Positions 1 to 7,244 of a stretch of DNA of 10,017 nucleotides are shown piece after piece. Below the pieces are notes generated by a model. The model saw only the letters and a list, made by a program, of their open reading frames with translations. It was not told the DNA's origin and ran no database searches. A program made the translations under genes and the position numbers. Numbering within the stretch: position 1 is the stretch's first letter; every line of letters begins with the position of its first letter. Source of the DNA: Candidatus Brocadiales bacterium (GTDB lineage Bacteria; Planctomycetota; Brocadiia; Brocadiales; Bathyanammoxibiaceae). The stretch lies in NCBI GenBank assembly GCA_030586765.1, contig JAUQZZ010000067.1:1-10017 (forward strand), given 5' to 3'.

Positions 1-361
1 TAAAATCCCCCACTTTTACCTCCAGGGAGGGGTCTATTCCCCTGAAATAGGCAAATTCCTTATTACCCCTCATCCTGACTAGTGCAGGCCCCTCCAGAAA
101 TGGGGCGCAGGCCTTGACATGTTTAAAGGATTTTACTGTCTCCATCACCTCCTCATAGTTTTCAAAGCCGTAGAGCCCTGACTTCAGTATCATCACGTGG
201 GCAAGGGTTCCACGGATGCGCATTCTGAGTTCCCTATCGAAGCCGCTCATCACCGAGATGACCACTATATAGGTCATCACACTCAGGGCCACCGCAGCAA
301 TGGCTATATAGGTACTCCTCTTCTTCCGAAGGTAACGAAGGCCTACAACCATCATGTACAT
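1..361 (-). CDS. LolC/LolE-type lipoprotein-release ABC transporter permease, partial (N-terminal 120 residues)
   Basis: Only the N-terminal part is in the window; the frame is open through base 1. The protein begins MYMMVVGLRYLRKKRS, followed by one strongly hydrophobic segment at about residues 16-38 and then SGFDRELRMRIRGTLAHVMI. This is the arrangement of LolC/LolE and related FtsX-like permeases: a basic N-terminal tail, TM1, a VMSGF-type turn and the start of a large periplasmic domain. The visible periplasmic part contains PFLEGPALVRMRG and FRGIDPSL, like the 'GID' region of the family. Family role: inner-membrane subunit of the ABC exporter that releases lipoproteins to the LolA carrier. 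Starts at 361 and 355 are both possible: AGGTGG on the minus strand lies 4 or 10 bases upstream. There is an in-frame stop at 410-412. It is transcribed divergently from aroC. A MacB-like or other FtsX permease cannot be excluded from the N-terminus alone. Confidence 0.8.
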   Translation of the reverse strand, partial: MYMMVVGLRYLRKKRSTYIAIAAVALSVMTYIVVISVMSGFDRELRMRIRGTLAHVMILKSGLYGFENYEEVMETVKSFKHVKACAPFLEGPALVRMRGNKEFAYFRGIDPSLEVKVGDF

Positions 362-406
362 TGTGCCACCTAAGGGATTAATATTGAAATGGATAAACTC
401 AAAACC

Positions 407-436
407 ATTCTATCAGGGATTACCCAGGTAGGGCAA
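407..436 (-). promoter_or_regulatory. Putative extended -10 promoter for the LolC/E-type permease
   Basis: Read on the minus strand, TTGCCC (431-436) is followed after 18 bases by TAGAAT (407-412). The -10 is preceded by TGA, giving the extended -10 form TGnTAGAAT. The -10 matches the sigma-70 consensus at 5 of 6 positions and the -35 at 4 of 6. Transcription would start near base 400, leaving a leader of about 40 bases before the permease start. The assignment rests on consensus matching alone. Confidence 0.4.
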
Positions 437-469
437 AGGAAAATCTCTCCAGTACCCCCTTGATAATCC

Positions 470-498
470 TTGACAAAATCAACCCCCATCTCAATAAT
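470..498 (+). promoter_or_regulatory. Putative sigma-70 promoter for aroC
   Basis: A perfect TTGACA (470-475) is followed after exactly 17 bases by AATAAT (493-498), a 5 of 6 match to TATAAT. The predicted transcription start near 505 falls just in front of the ribosome binding site GAGGT (506-510), so the aroC leader would be only about 13 bases. The TTG of the -35 could also be read as an upstream in-frame start for aroC. That is unlikely, because it would add 16 residues before the conserved N-terminus. Confidence 0.45.
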
Positions 499-517
499 AA
501 CCCCTGAGGTAAATCCG

Positions 518-1660
518 ATGCTTAAACTTACCACTGCAGGGGAATCCCACGGAAAGTGCCTTCTTACTGTGGTAGAAGGGCTTCCAGCAGGCATCCCTAT
601 AGATGAAGAAGAGATAAATAAGGAACTCAGGCGAAGGCAGGGGGGAGTTGGCAGGGGCCCCAGAATGGCCATAGAGAAAGATGAGGCAGAGGTCTTATCT
701 GGCACTAGGAAGGGCATCACTATAGGAAGCCCGGTGTGTCTAAAAATAAAGAATTATGATTACAGCATAGACCGGCTTCCAGAACTAACCAGACCCAGGC
801 CGGGCCATGCAGACTTGGCAGGGGCCATGAAATACGGCCAGGGGGATATGCGCAACGTACTGGAAAGGGCCAGTGCCAGGGAGACAGCAGCCCGCGTGGC
901 CGCTGGCGCCTTAGCAAAGATACTGTTAAGAACCTTCGGAGTCGAGGTCTTAGGCTACGTAAAGGCGGTAGGCGGCATAGTGGCTGAGACTCCTGTCAAG
1001 GAGCCTGGGGAGGTCAAAAGGCTCAGGGATTCTAGTAGCCTCTACTGTCTGGACAAGAGGGCAGAGGAAAAGATGATAAAAAGGATAGTCGAGGCAGAAA
1101 AAAGTGGCGACTCGGTAGGGGGCATAATAGAAATAATGGCCCATGGTGTGCCCCCTGGTCTGGGCAGCTACACCCAATGGGACCTGAGGCTGGACGGGAG
1201 GTTGGCCAGGGCTGCCATGGCAGTCCCTGCCATAAAAGGGGTGGAGATAGGCCTGGGATTCAAGGCAGCAGAAATGTCAGGCTCAGAGGTGCATGACGAG
1301 ATATATTATGGCAAAAGTTACCGTGGAAACCTAACGGGAGGTTTCTATAGAAAGACAAATAATGCCGGTGGCCTGGAGGGAGGCATCACAAATGGCGAAC
1401 CCATAGTCCTCAGAGCGGTTATGAAACCCATCCCTACCCTGAGGAAGCCCCTGAAGTCTGTGGAACTAACCACCAAGGAGGCAGTAAAGGCCGCAGCAGA
1501 ACGCTCAGACGTCTGCGCTGTGCCAGCTGCATCTGTAGTCCTGGAGGCTGTAGTTACCTTCGAGATAGCCCAGGCCTTTATGGAGAAATTCGGTGGTGAT
1601 TCTATTCAAGAGACGAAGAGAAATCTAGAAGGCTATCTTGCCCAGGTAAAGGCCCTCTAA
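518..1660 (+). CDS. aroC: Chorismate synthase
   Basis: This enzyme (EC 4.2.3.5) converts 5-enolpyruvylshikimate-3-phosphate to chorismate using reduced FMN, the last step of the shikimate pathway in the cytoplasm. The 380-residue product has the family signatures in order. These are GESHG at residues 8-12 with conserved His11, LERASARETAARVAAGA around 115-131, and the C-terminal RSDVCAVPAASVV from residue 329. Length is normal for the long bacterial form. I chose ATG 518 because GAGGT lies 7 bases upstream and MLKLTTAGESHG is the usual family N-terminus. A TTG at 470 is in frame but lies inside the putative -35 box. The gene is divergent from the LolC/E-type permease and is followed after 57 bases by thpR. 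No terminator hairpin is visible downstream, so readthrough into thpR is possible. No aro neighbours are present. Confidence 0.96.
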   Translation: MLKLTTAGESHGKCLLTVVEGLPAGIPIDEEEINKELRRRQGGVGRGPRMAIEKDEAEVLSGTRKGITIGSPVCLKIKNYDYSIDRLPELTRPRPGHADLAGAMKYGQGDMRNVLERASARETAARVAAGALAKILLRTFGVEVLGYVKAVGGIVAETPVKEPGEVKRLRDSSSLYCLDKRAEEKMIKRIVEAEKSGDSVGGIIEIMAHGVPPGLGSYTQWDLRLDGRLARAAMAVPAIKGVEIGLGFKAAEMSGSEVHDEIYYGKSYRGNLTGGFYRKTNNAGGLEGGITNGEPIVLRAVMKPIPTLRKPLKSVELTTKEAVKAAAERSDVCAVPAASVVLEAVVTFEIAQAFMEKFGGDSIQETKRNLEGYLAQVKAL

Positions 1661-1673
1661 GCTTTATTTTCCC

Positions 1674-1702
1674 TTGCATAAACATAGCTGCCAATGTATA
1701 TT
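1674..1702 (+). promoter_or_regulatory. Weak candidate promoter before thpR-recA
   Basis: TTGCAT (1674-1679) and TATATT (1697-1702) are 17 bases apart in the 57-base gap after aroC. The -10 matches consensus at 5 of 6 positions, but the -35 matches only the first three. Transcription would start near 1709, directly before the thpR ribosome binding site. It is a chance-level candidate, mentioned because the gap otherwise holds no visible signal. Confidence 0.2.
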
Positions 1703-1717
1703 AGCCAAAAAGGATAG

Positions 1718-2284
1718 ATGTCAGAACTTAGGACCTTTATAGCCGTAGAAGTGGATGAGGCAGTAAAGAAGAATTTAACTGAGTTTCTGAATAGGCTGAA
1801 AGAAACTAGTAGTGACGTAAGGTGGGTGGATGTCCAAAACATCCATATAACACTAAAGTTCCTCGGCTATATAGAAGAAGCCCATCTCTCCGCTGTAAAG
1901 GAAATAATCCGAAAGGCAATAAAGGGCATTAGGCCCTTCACCATCAAGTTTAGAGGAGCAGGGGCTTTTCCGAAGCTGGAAAGACCCAGGGTTGTCTTTG
2001 TCTCTGCAGGGGATGACTCAGGCAGCCTCTCAAAGATACAGTCCCAGCTAGAAGAAGGCCTTGCAGAATTGGGTATAGAGAGGGAAGATAGGCCCTATCA
2101 TCCTCATCTCACCTTGGGCCGAGTGAAGTCTATTCAGAATATCGAGGCCCTGGTGAAACTTATGGCAAGGTATACGGGACATGACTTTGGGGAGGAACAG
2201 GTCTCAAGGGTAGTCCTTATGCAGAGCCAGCTGACCCCCAAGGGCCCTACTTATACGGAATTGGACAAATTTCCATTAGTTTAA
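1718..2284 (+). CDS. thpR: RNA 2',3'-cyclic phosphodiesterase (2H family, LigT/ThpR)
   Basis: The 188-residue product has the two HxTx motifs that define the 2H phosphoesterase superfamily: H43-I-T45-L and H130-L-T132-L. They sit in NIHITLKFLG and PYHPHLTLGRVK, the typical ThpR contexts. The N-terminus LRTFIAVEVDEAV is also typical, and the length is normal. Family members hydrolyse 2',3'-cyclic phosphate ends of RNA to 2'-phosphate, and some show reversible 2'-5' RNA ligase activity in vitro; the physiological substrate is generally unclear. ATG 1718 is the only sensible start because an in-frame TAG directly precedes it (1715-1717). The ribosome binding site AAGGA (1710-1714) is unusually close, 3 bases from the ATG. 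The gene lies 25 bases before recA, a pairing I recall from many bacterial genomes, so the two are probably cotranscribed. Confidence 0.93.
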   Translation: MSELRTFIAVEVDEAVKKNLTEFLNRLKETSSDVRWVDVQNIHITLKFLGYIEEAHLSAVKEIIRKAIKGIRPFTIKFRGAGAFPKLERPRVVFVSAGDDSGSLSKIQSQLEEGLAELGIEREDRPYHPHLTLGRVKSIQNIEALVKLMARYTGHDFGEEQVSRVVLMQSQLTPKGPTYTELDKFPLV

Positions 2285-2309
2285 TTGTTTTAAGAAAGGG
2301 GATTAGAGG

Positions 2310-3356
2310 ATGGCGAAACAGGAGGCAGGGGAAAGGGATAAGAGAGATCAGGCCTTTGAGAGGGCCCTTTCTCAGCTAGAAAAGCAGTACGGTAAGGGCG
2401 TCATTATGCGGGTAGGCTCACAAAGCAAACTAGATGTGCCTGTAATCTCTACGGGCTCGCTGTCCCTGGACCTGGCCTTGGGAGTTGGGGGTGTACCCAG
2501 GGGGAGGGTAACGGAGATTTTTGGTCCCGAGGCCTCAGGAAAGACTACCCTTACCCTGCACATCGTAGCGAACGCCCAGAGACAAGGGGGCAAGGCCGCC
2601 TTTATCGATGCCGAACATGCCCTGGACCCAGATTATGCAAAGAGGTTGGGGGTAGACATAGATAACCTCTGGGTGAATCAGCCAGATACTGGGGAGCAGG
2701 CCCTGGATATAGTAGATACGCTGGTAAGGTCCAATGCCGTGGATATCATCGTGGTAGATTCTGTAGCCGCCCTAGCCCCTAAGGCAGAGATAGAGGGTGA
2801 GATGGGTGATACCCATGTGGGCCTACAGGCAAGGCTTATGTCCCAGGCCCTCAGAAAACTTTCGGGCATCGTCTCCAAGTCTCATACCTGCCTGGTTTTT
2901 ATTAATCAGATAAGGGAAAAGATAGGGGTTATGTTCGGCAACCCTGAAACTACCCCTGGCGGCAGGGCATTAAAGTTTTATTCCTCTGTGCGCATAGAGG
3001 TTCGAAAGATAGGGGTGATAAAGGAAGGGGAGCTGGCTATAGGAAACAGGGTGAGGGCTGTGGTTGCCAAGAACAAGGTAGCACCCCCTTTCAGGAAGGC
3101 AGAGTTTGATATCATGTATAACCATGGAATCTCTCGTGCAGGAGACGTGCTGGACCTGGCCCTGGAGCATCAAATAGTGGATAAGAGCGGTACCTGGTTC
3201 TCCTATGGCAAGGTCAGGTTGGGCCAGGGCAGGGAAAACTCCAGGCTCTTCCTGGAACAGAATATAGAACTGATGCAGGAGTTGGAACAGGCCATCCTTA
3301 AAAAGGTTACCCCAGAGAATCTAAAGACGGCCATCACCGAATACAGCCCCACATAA
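2310..3356 (+). CDS. recA: Recombinase RecA
   Basis: RecA forms ATP-dependent filaments on single-stranded DNA, catalyses strand exchange in recombinational repair and promotes LexA-type self-cleavage. The 348-residue product shows Walker A GPEASGKTT at 72-80 (Lys78), the catalytic glutamate in FIDAEHALD (Glu102), Walker B DIIVVDS ending near Asp150, and the DNA-binding L2 loop GVMFGNPETTPGG at 206-218. Length is standard, without an intein. The start is ATG 2310 with AAAGGGG (2295-2301) 8 bases upstream. The gene sits between thpR and alaS with gaps of 25 and 19 bases. The recA-alaS order is common, but the recX gene often found between them is absent. I see no LexA box (neither CTGT-N8-ACAG nor GAAC-N4-GTTC) in the short gap upstream, so SOS control, if any, must act from an upstream promoter or a divergent operator. 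Confidence 0.98.
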   Translation: MAKQEAGERDKRDQAFERALSQLEKQYGKGVIMRVGSQSKLDVPVISTGSLSLDLALGVGGVPRGRVTEIFGPEASGKTTLTLHIVANAQRQGGKAAFIDAEHALDPDYAKRLGVDIDNLWVNQPDTGEQALDIVDTLVRSNAVDIIVVDSVAALAPKAEIEGEMGDTHVGLQARLMSQALRKLSGIVSKSHTCLVFINQIREKIGVMFGNPETTPGGRALKFYSSVRIEVRKIGVIKEGELAIGNRVRAVVAKNKVAPPFRKAEFDIMYNHGISRAGDVLDLALEHQIVDKSGTWFSYGKVRLGQGRENSRLFLEQNIELMQELEQAILKKVTPENLKTAITEYSPT

Positions 3357-3375
3357 GGGTTTTCCTTATTCAGCC

Positions 3376-6072
3376 ATGAAGACCAATGATATTAGAAAGA
3401 GATTCCTCAAGTTCTTCGAGGAAAGGGGGCATGTAATCGTACCCAGTGACTCCCTAGTCCCTACCCTTGACCCTACCCTGCTTTTTACAGGGGCTGGCAT
3501 GAACCAGTTTAAGGATATGCTCGCGGGAAAAGGTAAACTAGAGTTCACCAGGGCAACCTCCTCTCAAAAGTGCCTCCGCACTGGAGACATTGACAACGTA
3601 GGTAAGACTTCCTCCCACCACACCTTCTTTGAGATGTTAGGAAATTTTTCCTTCGGCGACTATTTTAAAAAGGAGGCCATCCAGTGGGCATGGGAGTTCC
3701 TGCTGGAAGAACTAAAACTACCCAGGGATAGACTCTATGCCAGCGTGTATGAAAAAGACGAAGAGGCTTACGAAATCTGGGAGAAGGCGGTAGGTCTCCC
3801 TATCACAAAGATATACCGTTTTGGAGAGAAGGAGAATTTCTGGCCCTCCAATGCCCCTTCCCAGGGTCCTAACGGGCCATGCGGCCCATGCTCAGAGATT
3901 TTCTACGACCAGGGGGAGGCTGTAGGCTGCGGCAGGAAAGACTGCCAGCCCAACTGTCCTCACTGTGAGCGCTTTGTAGAGGTGTGGAACCTGGTATTTG
4001 TCCAGTATGACCGTAAGAACCTGGGGGCGCTGGACCCCCTGGAACATAAAGGCATTGATACCGGTATGGGCCTGGAAAGGATTGCCAGGGTTATGCAAGG
4101 TGTTTACTCCAATTTTGATATAGATATCTTCACCCCCATTATCAAGAACCTGGAGGAGGTACTGGGTGTCAGGTACCATCCAGAGGCAGAGGAGGGGCGA
4201 CTTCTCCGCCGAATAGCTGACCATATGCGGGCGGTGGTTTTCTGTATCTCAGACGGAGTCCTACCCAGTAACGAGGGGAGGGGCTATGTGGAAAGGCGTC
4301 TCCTTAGAAGGGCCCTCAGGGATGCCATGCAGATGGACTTGGAGAGGGCATCTCTTTATAAGCTTGTCCCTGTCATAGTGGATGTAATGGAAGAACCGTA
4401 CCCAGAGGTAAAACAGCGGAGAGAGAACATTGCTAGTATAATAAAGAACGAGGAAGAGAGGTTTCTGGACACCTACTCACAGGGTATCCACCGCCTGGAA
4501 GAGGTAGTGGAGAGATTAGAGAAAGGTGGAATAAAGGTATTGCCTGGTGAGGAAGCCTTCAGGCTTTACGACACCTACGGTTTCCCTTTCGAAAGTACCC
4601 AGGCATACTGCCAATCAAGGGGTATCAGCGTAGATATAAGCAGCTTTGAAAAATACATGGAGGAGCGTGTAAAACTCTCTAGAGTCACCTCTGGCATCAC
4701 TCAGGCCGTCTTTGATGTAGGTCCCATTGCCCAGCTAAAGGAGGTCTACCAAGGTACAGAATTTCTGGGCTACAAAGGGGGCAGGGTCGAGGCACAGGTC
4801 ATTGGTATTATTTCTGAGGAGCAGCTAATAAATAGCGCAGAAAAGGGGCAGACTGTCCAGGTAGTACTAGACCGTACACCCTTCTATGGAGAGGCAGGGG
4901 GCCAGATAGGCGATACGGGTTTCCTCAAGGCTAAAGGTGTCCTCTTAGAAGTAGTCGACACTAAGAAGGCGGAGGATTTTATCGTCCATCATGCTAAGGT
5001 AATCAAAGGCAAGATAGCTCCTGGTGACAATCTTACCTGCGAGGTAGACCTGGAAAGGAGGGCAGGGATAAGCCGCAGTCATACAGCAACCCACATCTTA
5101 CATCACGTACTACGCAAGGTACTGGGAGAGCATGCCGAACAAGCTGGCTCCCTGGTAGCCCCGGACCGTCTGCGCTTTGATTTTAACCACTTTCAGGCCC
5201 TTAGGGCAGAGGAACTGGCCAGGGTGGAGGATTTGGTGAACGAGAAGATTATGGAGAACTCGCCAGTGAAGGCCGAGGAGATGACCCAGGAGGAGGCCAA
5301 AGGTAGAGGGGCCATAGCCCTCTTTGGAGAGAAATACGGGGAAAGGGTTCGCCTGGTAAACATAGGGGATTACAGCCTGGAGCTCTGCGGAGGAATCCAC
5401 CTGAGGCGTACGGGCGAGATAGGCCTCTTCAAGGTCTTGGGGGAGGGCTCTGTTGCGGCAGGTATCCGCCGCATAGAGGCCCTCACGGGTCCTGCTGCCC
5501 TAAAGAAGATCAGGCAGAGAGAGGCTGTACTCCAGGAACTGACTGGTACCCTTAAGGCCAAGGAAGAGGGCCTGATAGAGCGGGTGGAAGGACTTCTTAA
5601 AGAAATAAAGAGGCTCGAAAAGGAACTGGCGAAGCTAAAGGAAGAAAAACTAAAATTGGTCGTTTCGGCGGGCCCCGGACGGGTTGCCGAAGCTATAGGA
5701 ATCACGAGATTCAGAAATTTTGAAGACGTCTCAGGGGTCAAAATCGCCACAGCTATGCGTGAAGGGGCTACGGTGGAAGACCTCCGCAAAGAGGCGGATT
5801 CTCTCAGGGCACAGTACCCATCTATAGCCATAGTCCTTGCCTCTGCAGAGAACGGCAGAGTAGTAATGATAACCTCCCTGAGCCAGGACCTAGTGAAAAA
5901 GGGGCTCCATGCTGGGGAGATTGCCAAGGATGTGGCAAAGCTAATTGGTGGGGGAGGTGGTGGTAAGCCTGACATGGCCCAGGCTGGAGGTATACTTGCC
6001 GACAAATTAGATGAGGCCCTGGATTATTCTTTTAAGGTCATAAAGGAAAAGGTTCAAGATACAAGTCTTTAG
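3376..6072 (+). CDS. alaS: Alanine-tRNA ligase
   Basis: This class II synthetase (EC 6.1.1.7) charges tRNA-Ala and clears mischarged Ser/Gly with its editing domain. The 898-residue protein is full length. Catalytic core landmarks are SSHHTFFEMLGNFSFGDYF (79-97), GPCGPCSEI (167-175) and motif 3 GMGLERI with Arg235. A four-cysteine insert at Cys185, 190, 194 and 197 could bind zinc. The editing-domain metal ligands are His569 and His573 (SHTATHIL), and Cys671 and His675. The last pair is in CGGIH, where most homologues have Thr in place of Ile. A charged, probably coiled-coil stretch (about 716-762) precedes the C-Ala domain with the glycine loop GGGGGGKPDMAQAGG (858-872). ATG 3376 gives the canonical MKTNDIRKRFLKFFEERGH start. 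No Shine-Dalgarno sequence is present within 15 bases, so translation may depend on coupling to recA, whose stop is 19 bases upstream. A FabZ-like gene follows after 13 bases. Confidence 0.97.
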   Translation: MKTNDIRKRFLKFFEERGHVIVPSDSLVPTLDPTLLFTGAGMNQFKDMLAGKGKLEFTRATSSQKCLRTGDIDNVGKTSSHHTFFEMLGNFSFGDYFKKEAIQWAWEFLLEELKLPRDRLYASVYEKDEEAYEIWEKAVGLPITKIYRFGEKENFWPSNAPSQGPNGPCGPCSEIFYDQGEAVGCGRKDCQPNCPHCERFVEVWNLVFVQYDRKNLGALDPLEHKGIDTGMGLERIARVMQGVYSNFDIDIFTPIIKNLEEVLGVRYHPEAEEGRLLRRIADHMRAVVFCISDGVLPSNEGRGYVERRLLRRALRDAMQMDLERASLYKLVPVIVDVMEEPYPEVKQRRENIASIIKNEEERFLDTYSQGIHRLEEVVERLEKGGIKVLPGEEAFRLYDTYGFPFESTQAYCQSRGISVDISSFEKYMEERVKLSRVTSGITQAVFDVGPIAQLKEVYQGTEFLGYKGGRVEAQVIGIISEEQLINSAEKGQTVQVVLDRTPFYGEAGGQIGDTGFLKAKGVLLEVVDTKKAEDFIVHHAKVIKGKIAPGDNLTCEVDLERRAGISRSHTATHILHHVLRKVLGEHAEQAGSLVAPDRLRFDFNHFQALRAEELARVEDLVNEKIMENSPVKAEEMTQEEAKGRGAIALFGEKYGERVRLVNIGDYSLELCGGIHLRRTGEIGLFKVLGEGSVAAGIRRIEALTGPAALKKIRQREAVLQELTGTLKAKEEGLIERVEGLLKEIKRLEKELAKLKEEKLKLVVSAGPGRVAEAIGITRFRNFEDVSGVKIATAMREGATVEDLRKEADSLRAQYPSIAIVLASAENGRVVMITSLSQDLVKKGLHAGEIAKDVAKLIGGGGGGKPDMAQAGGILADKLDEALDYSFKVIKEKVQDTSL

Positions 6073-6085
6073 AAAGGGAATTCAA

Positions 6086-6559
6086 GTGCCTCCGAAATTT
6101 CTAGCAGACCTCTCGGGAATAGATGTAAATAATCCTGAGATAGGCATAGAGAAGATAAGGGCTGTTAACCCCCACCGCTTCGAGATGGAGCAACTCTCTG
6201 GGATATTGAAATACGACCCGGCCAATAAGCTCATAATCGGGTATAAAAAGGTGACCCATGATGAGTTCTGGGTACGAGGTCATATACCAGGAAGGCCCCT
6301 TATGCCAGGGGTCTTAATGGTGGAGGCCGCTGCCCAACTCTGCACCTATTACTATAAGAGGTCTATCCCGGACGACAGGTTCCTCGGTTTTGGTGGGGTG
6401 GATAAGGTAAAGTTCAGGGGGACGGTGCTACCTGGGGATACGCTCATCCTAATAGCAAAGAATGTCGAACTTAGGCCCAGAAGGGCCGTCTTTGAGACCC
6501 AGGGTGTGGTCAATGGGGGGATAGTCTTCGAAGGGGTAATTATTGGGATGGCTGTCTAG
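6086..6559 (+). CDS. FabZ/FabA-like 3-hydroxyacyl-ACP dehydratase (hotdog fold)
   Basis: The 157-residue product has the dehydratase active-site segment RGHIPGRPLMPGVLMVEAAA. The putative catalytic His66 and Glu80 have the same 14-residue spacing as the FabZ catalytic pair. The later RGTVLPGDTLIL segment also fits the hotdog fold. The family dehydrates 3-hydroxyacyl-ACP in fatty acid elongation. The N-terminal part (about residues 1-50, including NPHRFEMEQLSGIL) is longer than in E. coli FabZ. This reminds me of variants in Planctomycetota, where several paralogues of uncertain substrate occur, so I do not call it fabZ itself. The start is GTG 6086 with AAAGGGA (6073-6079) 6 bases upstream, just after the alaS stop. 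It is the last rightward gene, and its 3' end overlaps the convergent HAD gene by 20 bases. No other fatty-acid genes are adjacent. Confidence 0.85.
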   Translation: MPPKFLADLSGIDVNNPEIGIEKIRAVNPHRFEMEQLSGILKYDPANKLIIGYKKVTHDEFWVRGHIPGRPLMPGVLMVEAAAQLCTYYYKRSIPDDRFLGFGGVDKVKFRGTVLPGDTLILIAKNVELRPRRAVFETQGVVNGGIVFEGVIIGMAV

Positions 6560-7238
6560 TGGGCAAAAGCCTGGAAAGTTCAGCGACACTTTTGATATAG
6601 ATATCAGGCCCTTTTTGGCAAAGAGAGGAGGCAAAACTCTCGTAGTGTCTGCCATGTTGGACCAGTGCAGTAGACATGCCCAGGGTCTTGGCAATCCTAA
6701 GCTCATCTTCCATCTTATCACCCACACAGAGCACCTCCTCAGCCCTAAGTCCATATCTATCTAATACGTCCTGGAAACAGGCCCTCTTGGAATCATTTCT
6801 CTTCTCCACAACAATTACCTCATCCAGAAGCTTCCCCAGCCCCAGGAGGCGTATCTTTTCTTTCTGCTCTAAGGGTTGGCCAGCCGTTACAAGAATCAGC
6901 CGAAGCCCCCTCTCCTTCAAATCCCTCAAGCACTCCGCTACCCCTGGAAAGGGCCTTATACCAGAAATATCTACCTCCTTCATGGCCTTGTAAACATCTT
7001 CCACAAAAGTTGAAGGTAGAGAGTAGCAATTAGCTATTTCTTCATAGAGATTGTCCTTTGGACTGGATTCTTTCCCCTTTTGGAGCCTGTAAGCCTCTTC
7101 CTCTGTGCATCCCAGGGCCTTGGCAATAACCCCTGCGGCCTTTAGACGTCTGGCATGTACCAGTGACCCTGAACAGTCGTAGAGGGTGTCATCTAGATCA
7201 AGGATGAGGGCCTTTATAGACTCCAAGAGACCGGGCAT
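6540..7238 (-). CDS. HAD-superfamily hydrolase (phosphatase-like), free-standing paralogue
   Basis: The 232-residue protein has HAD motif I DLDDT (nucleophile Asp14, general acid/base Asp16), motif II LVTAG (Thr118), a likely motif III lysine (Lys151 in SKRACF) and motif IV VGDKMEDEL (Asp174 with Glu179 five residues on). An alpha-helical cap of HAD-IA type lies between motifs I and II. Family members are mostly small-molecule phosphatases; the substrate cannot be read from sequence. The DLDDTLYDCSG opening loosely resembles phosphoglycolate phosphatase or pyrimidine 5'-nucleotidase relatives. It is clearly paralogous to the first 225 residues of the upstream fusion protein. Shared traits are the IKA-DLDDTLYDC start, a YxLQK segment, FPxV before motif II, RYGL/KYDL before motif IV, and AKTxGM plus HGR after it. 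ATG 7238 is 6 bases from the upstream stop, and the ribosome binding site (TAGGAAG) overlaps that stop. The two genes are therefore probably coupled. Confidence 0.88.
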   Translation of the reverse strand: MPGLLESIKALILDLDDTLYDCSGSLVHARRLKAAGVIAKALGCTEEEAYRLQKGKESSPKDNLYEEIANCYSLPSTFVEDVYKAMKEVDISGIRPFPGVAECLRDLKERGLRLILVTAGQPLEQKEKIRLLGLGKLLDEVIVVEKRNDSKRACFQDVLDRYGLRAEEVLCVGDKMEDELRIAKTLGMSTALVQHGRHYESFASSLCQKGPDIYIKSVAELSRLLPTRQPSQ

Positions 7239-7244
7239 TACTTC

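Noticed and set aside
470..517. TTG at 470 as the start of aroC
   Set aside because: It would add 16 residues unlike the family N-terminus and coincides with a -35 box. ATG 518 has a proper ribosome binding site.
1651..1717. Terminator after aroC (T-rich run GCTTTATTTT)
   Set aside because: No GC-rich inverted repeat precedes the T-rich stretch.
2285..2309. LexA/SOS box before recA
   Set aside because: The 25-base gap contains neither a CTGT-N8-ACAG nor a GAAC-N4-GTTC pattern, and no convincing promoter.
3928..3966. Four-cysteine insert in AlaRS as a novel zinc domain
   Set aside because: I recall similar cysteine-containing inserts at this place in many bacterial AlaRS proteins, so it is described in the gene entry and not counted as unusual.
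5370..6005. 211-codon open frame on the minus strand opposite alaS
   Set aside because: It lies wholly inside alaS, its translation is low-complexity and rich in Ser, Arg and Ile, and alaS is unmistakable. It is an antisense shadow.
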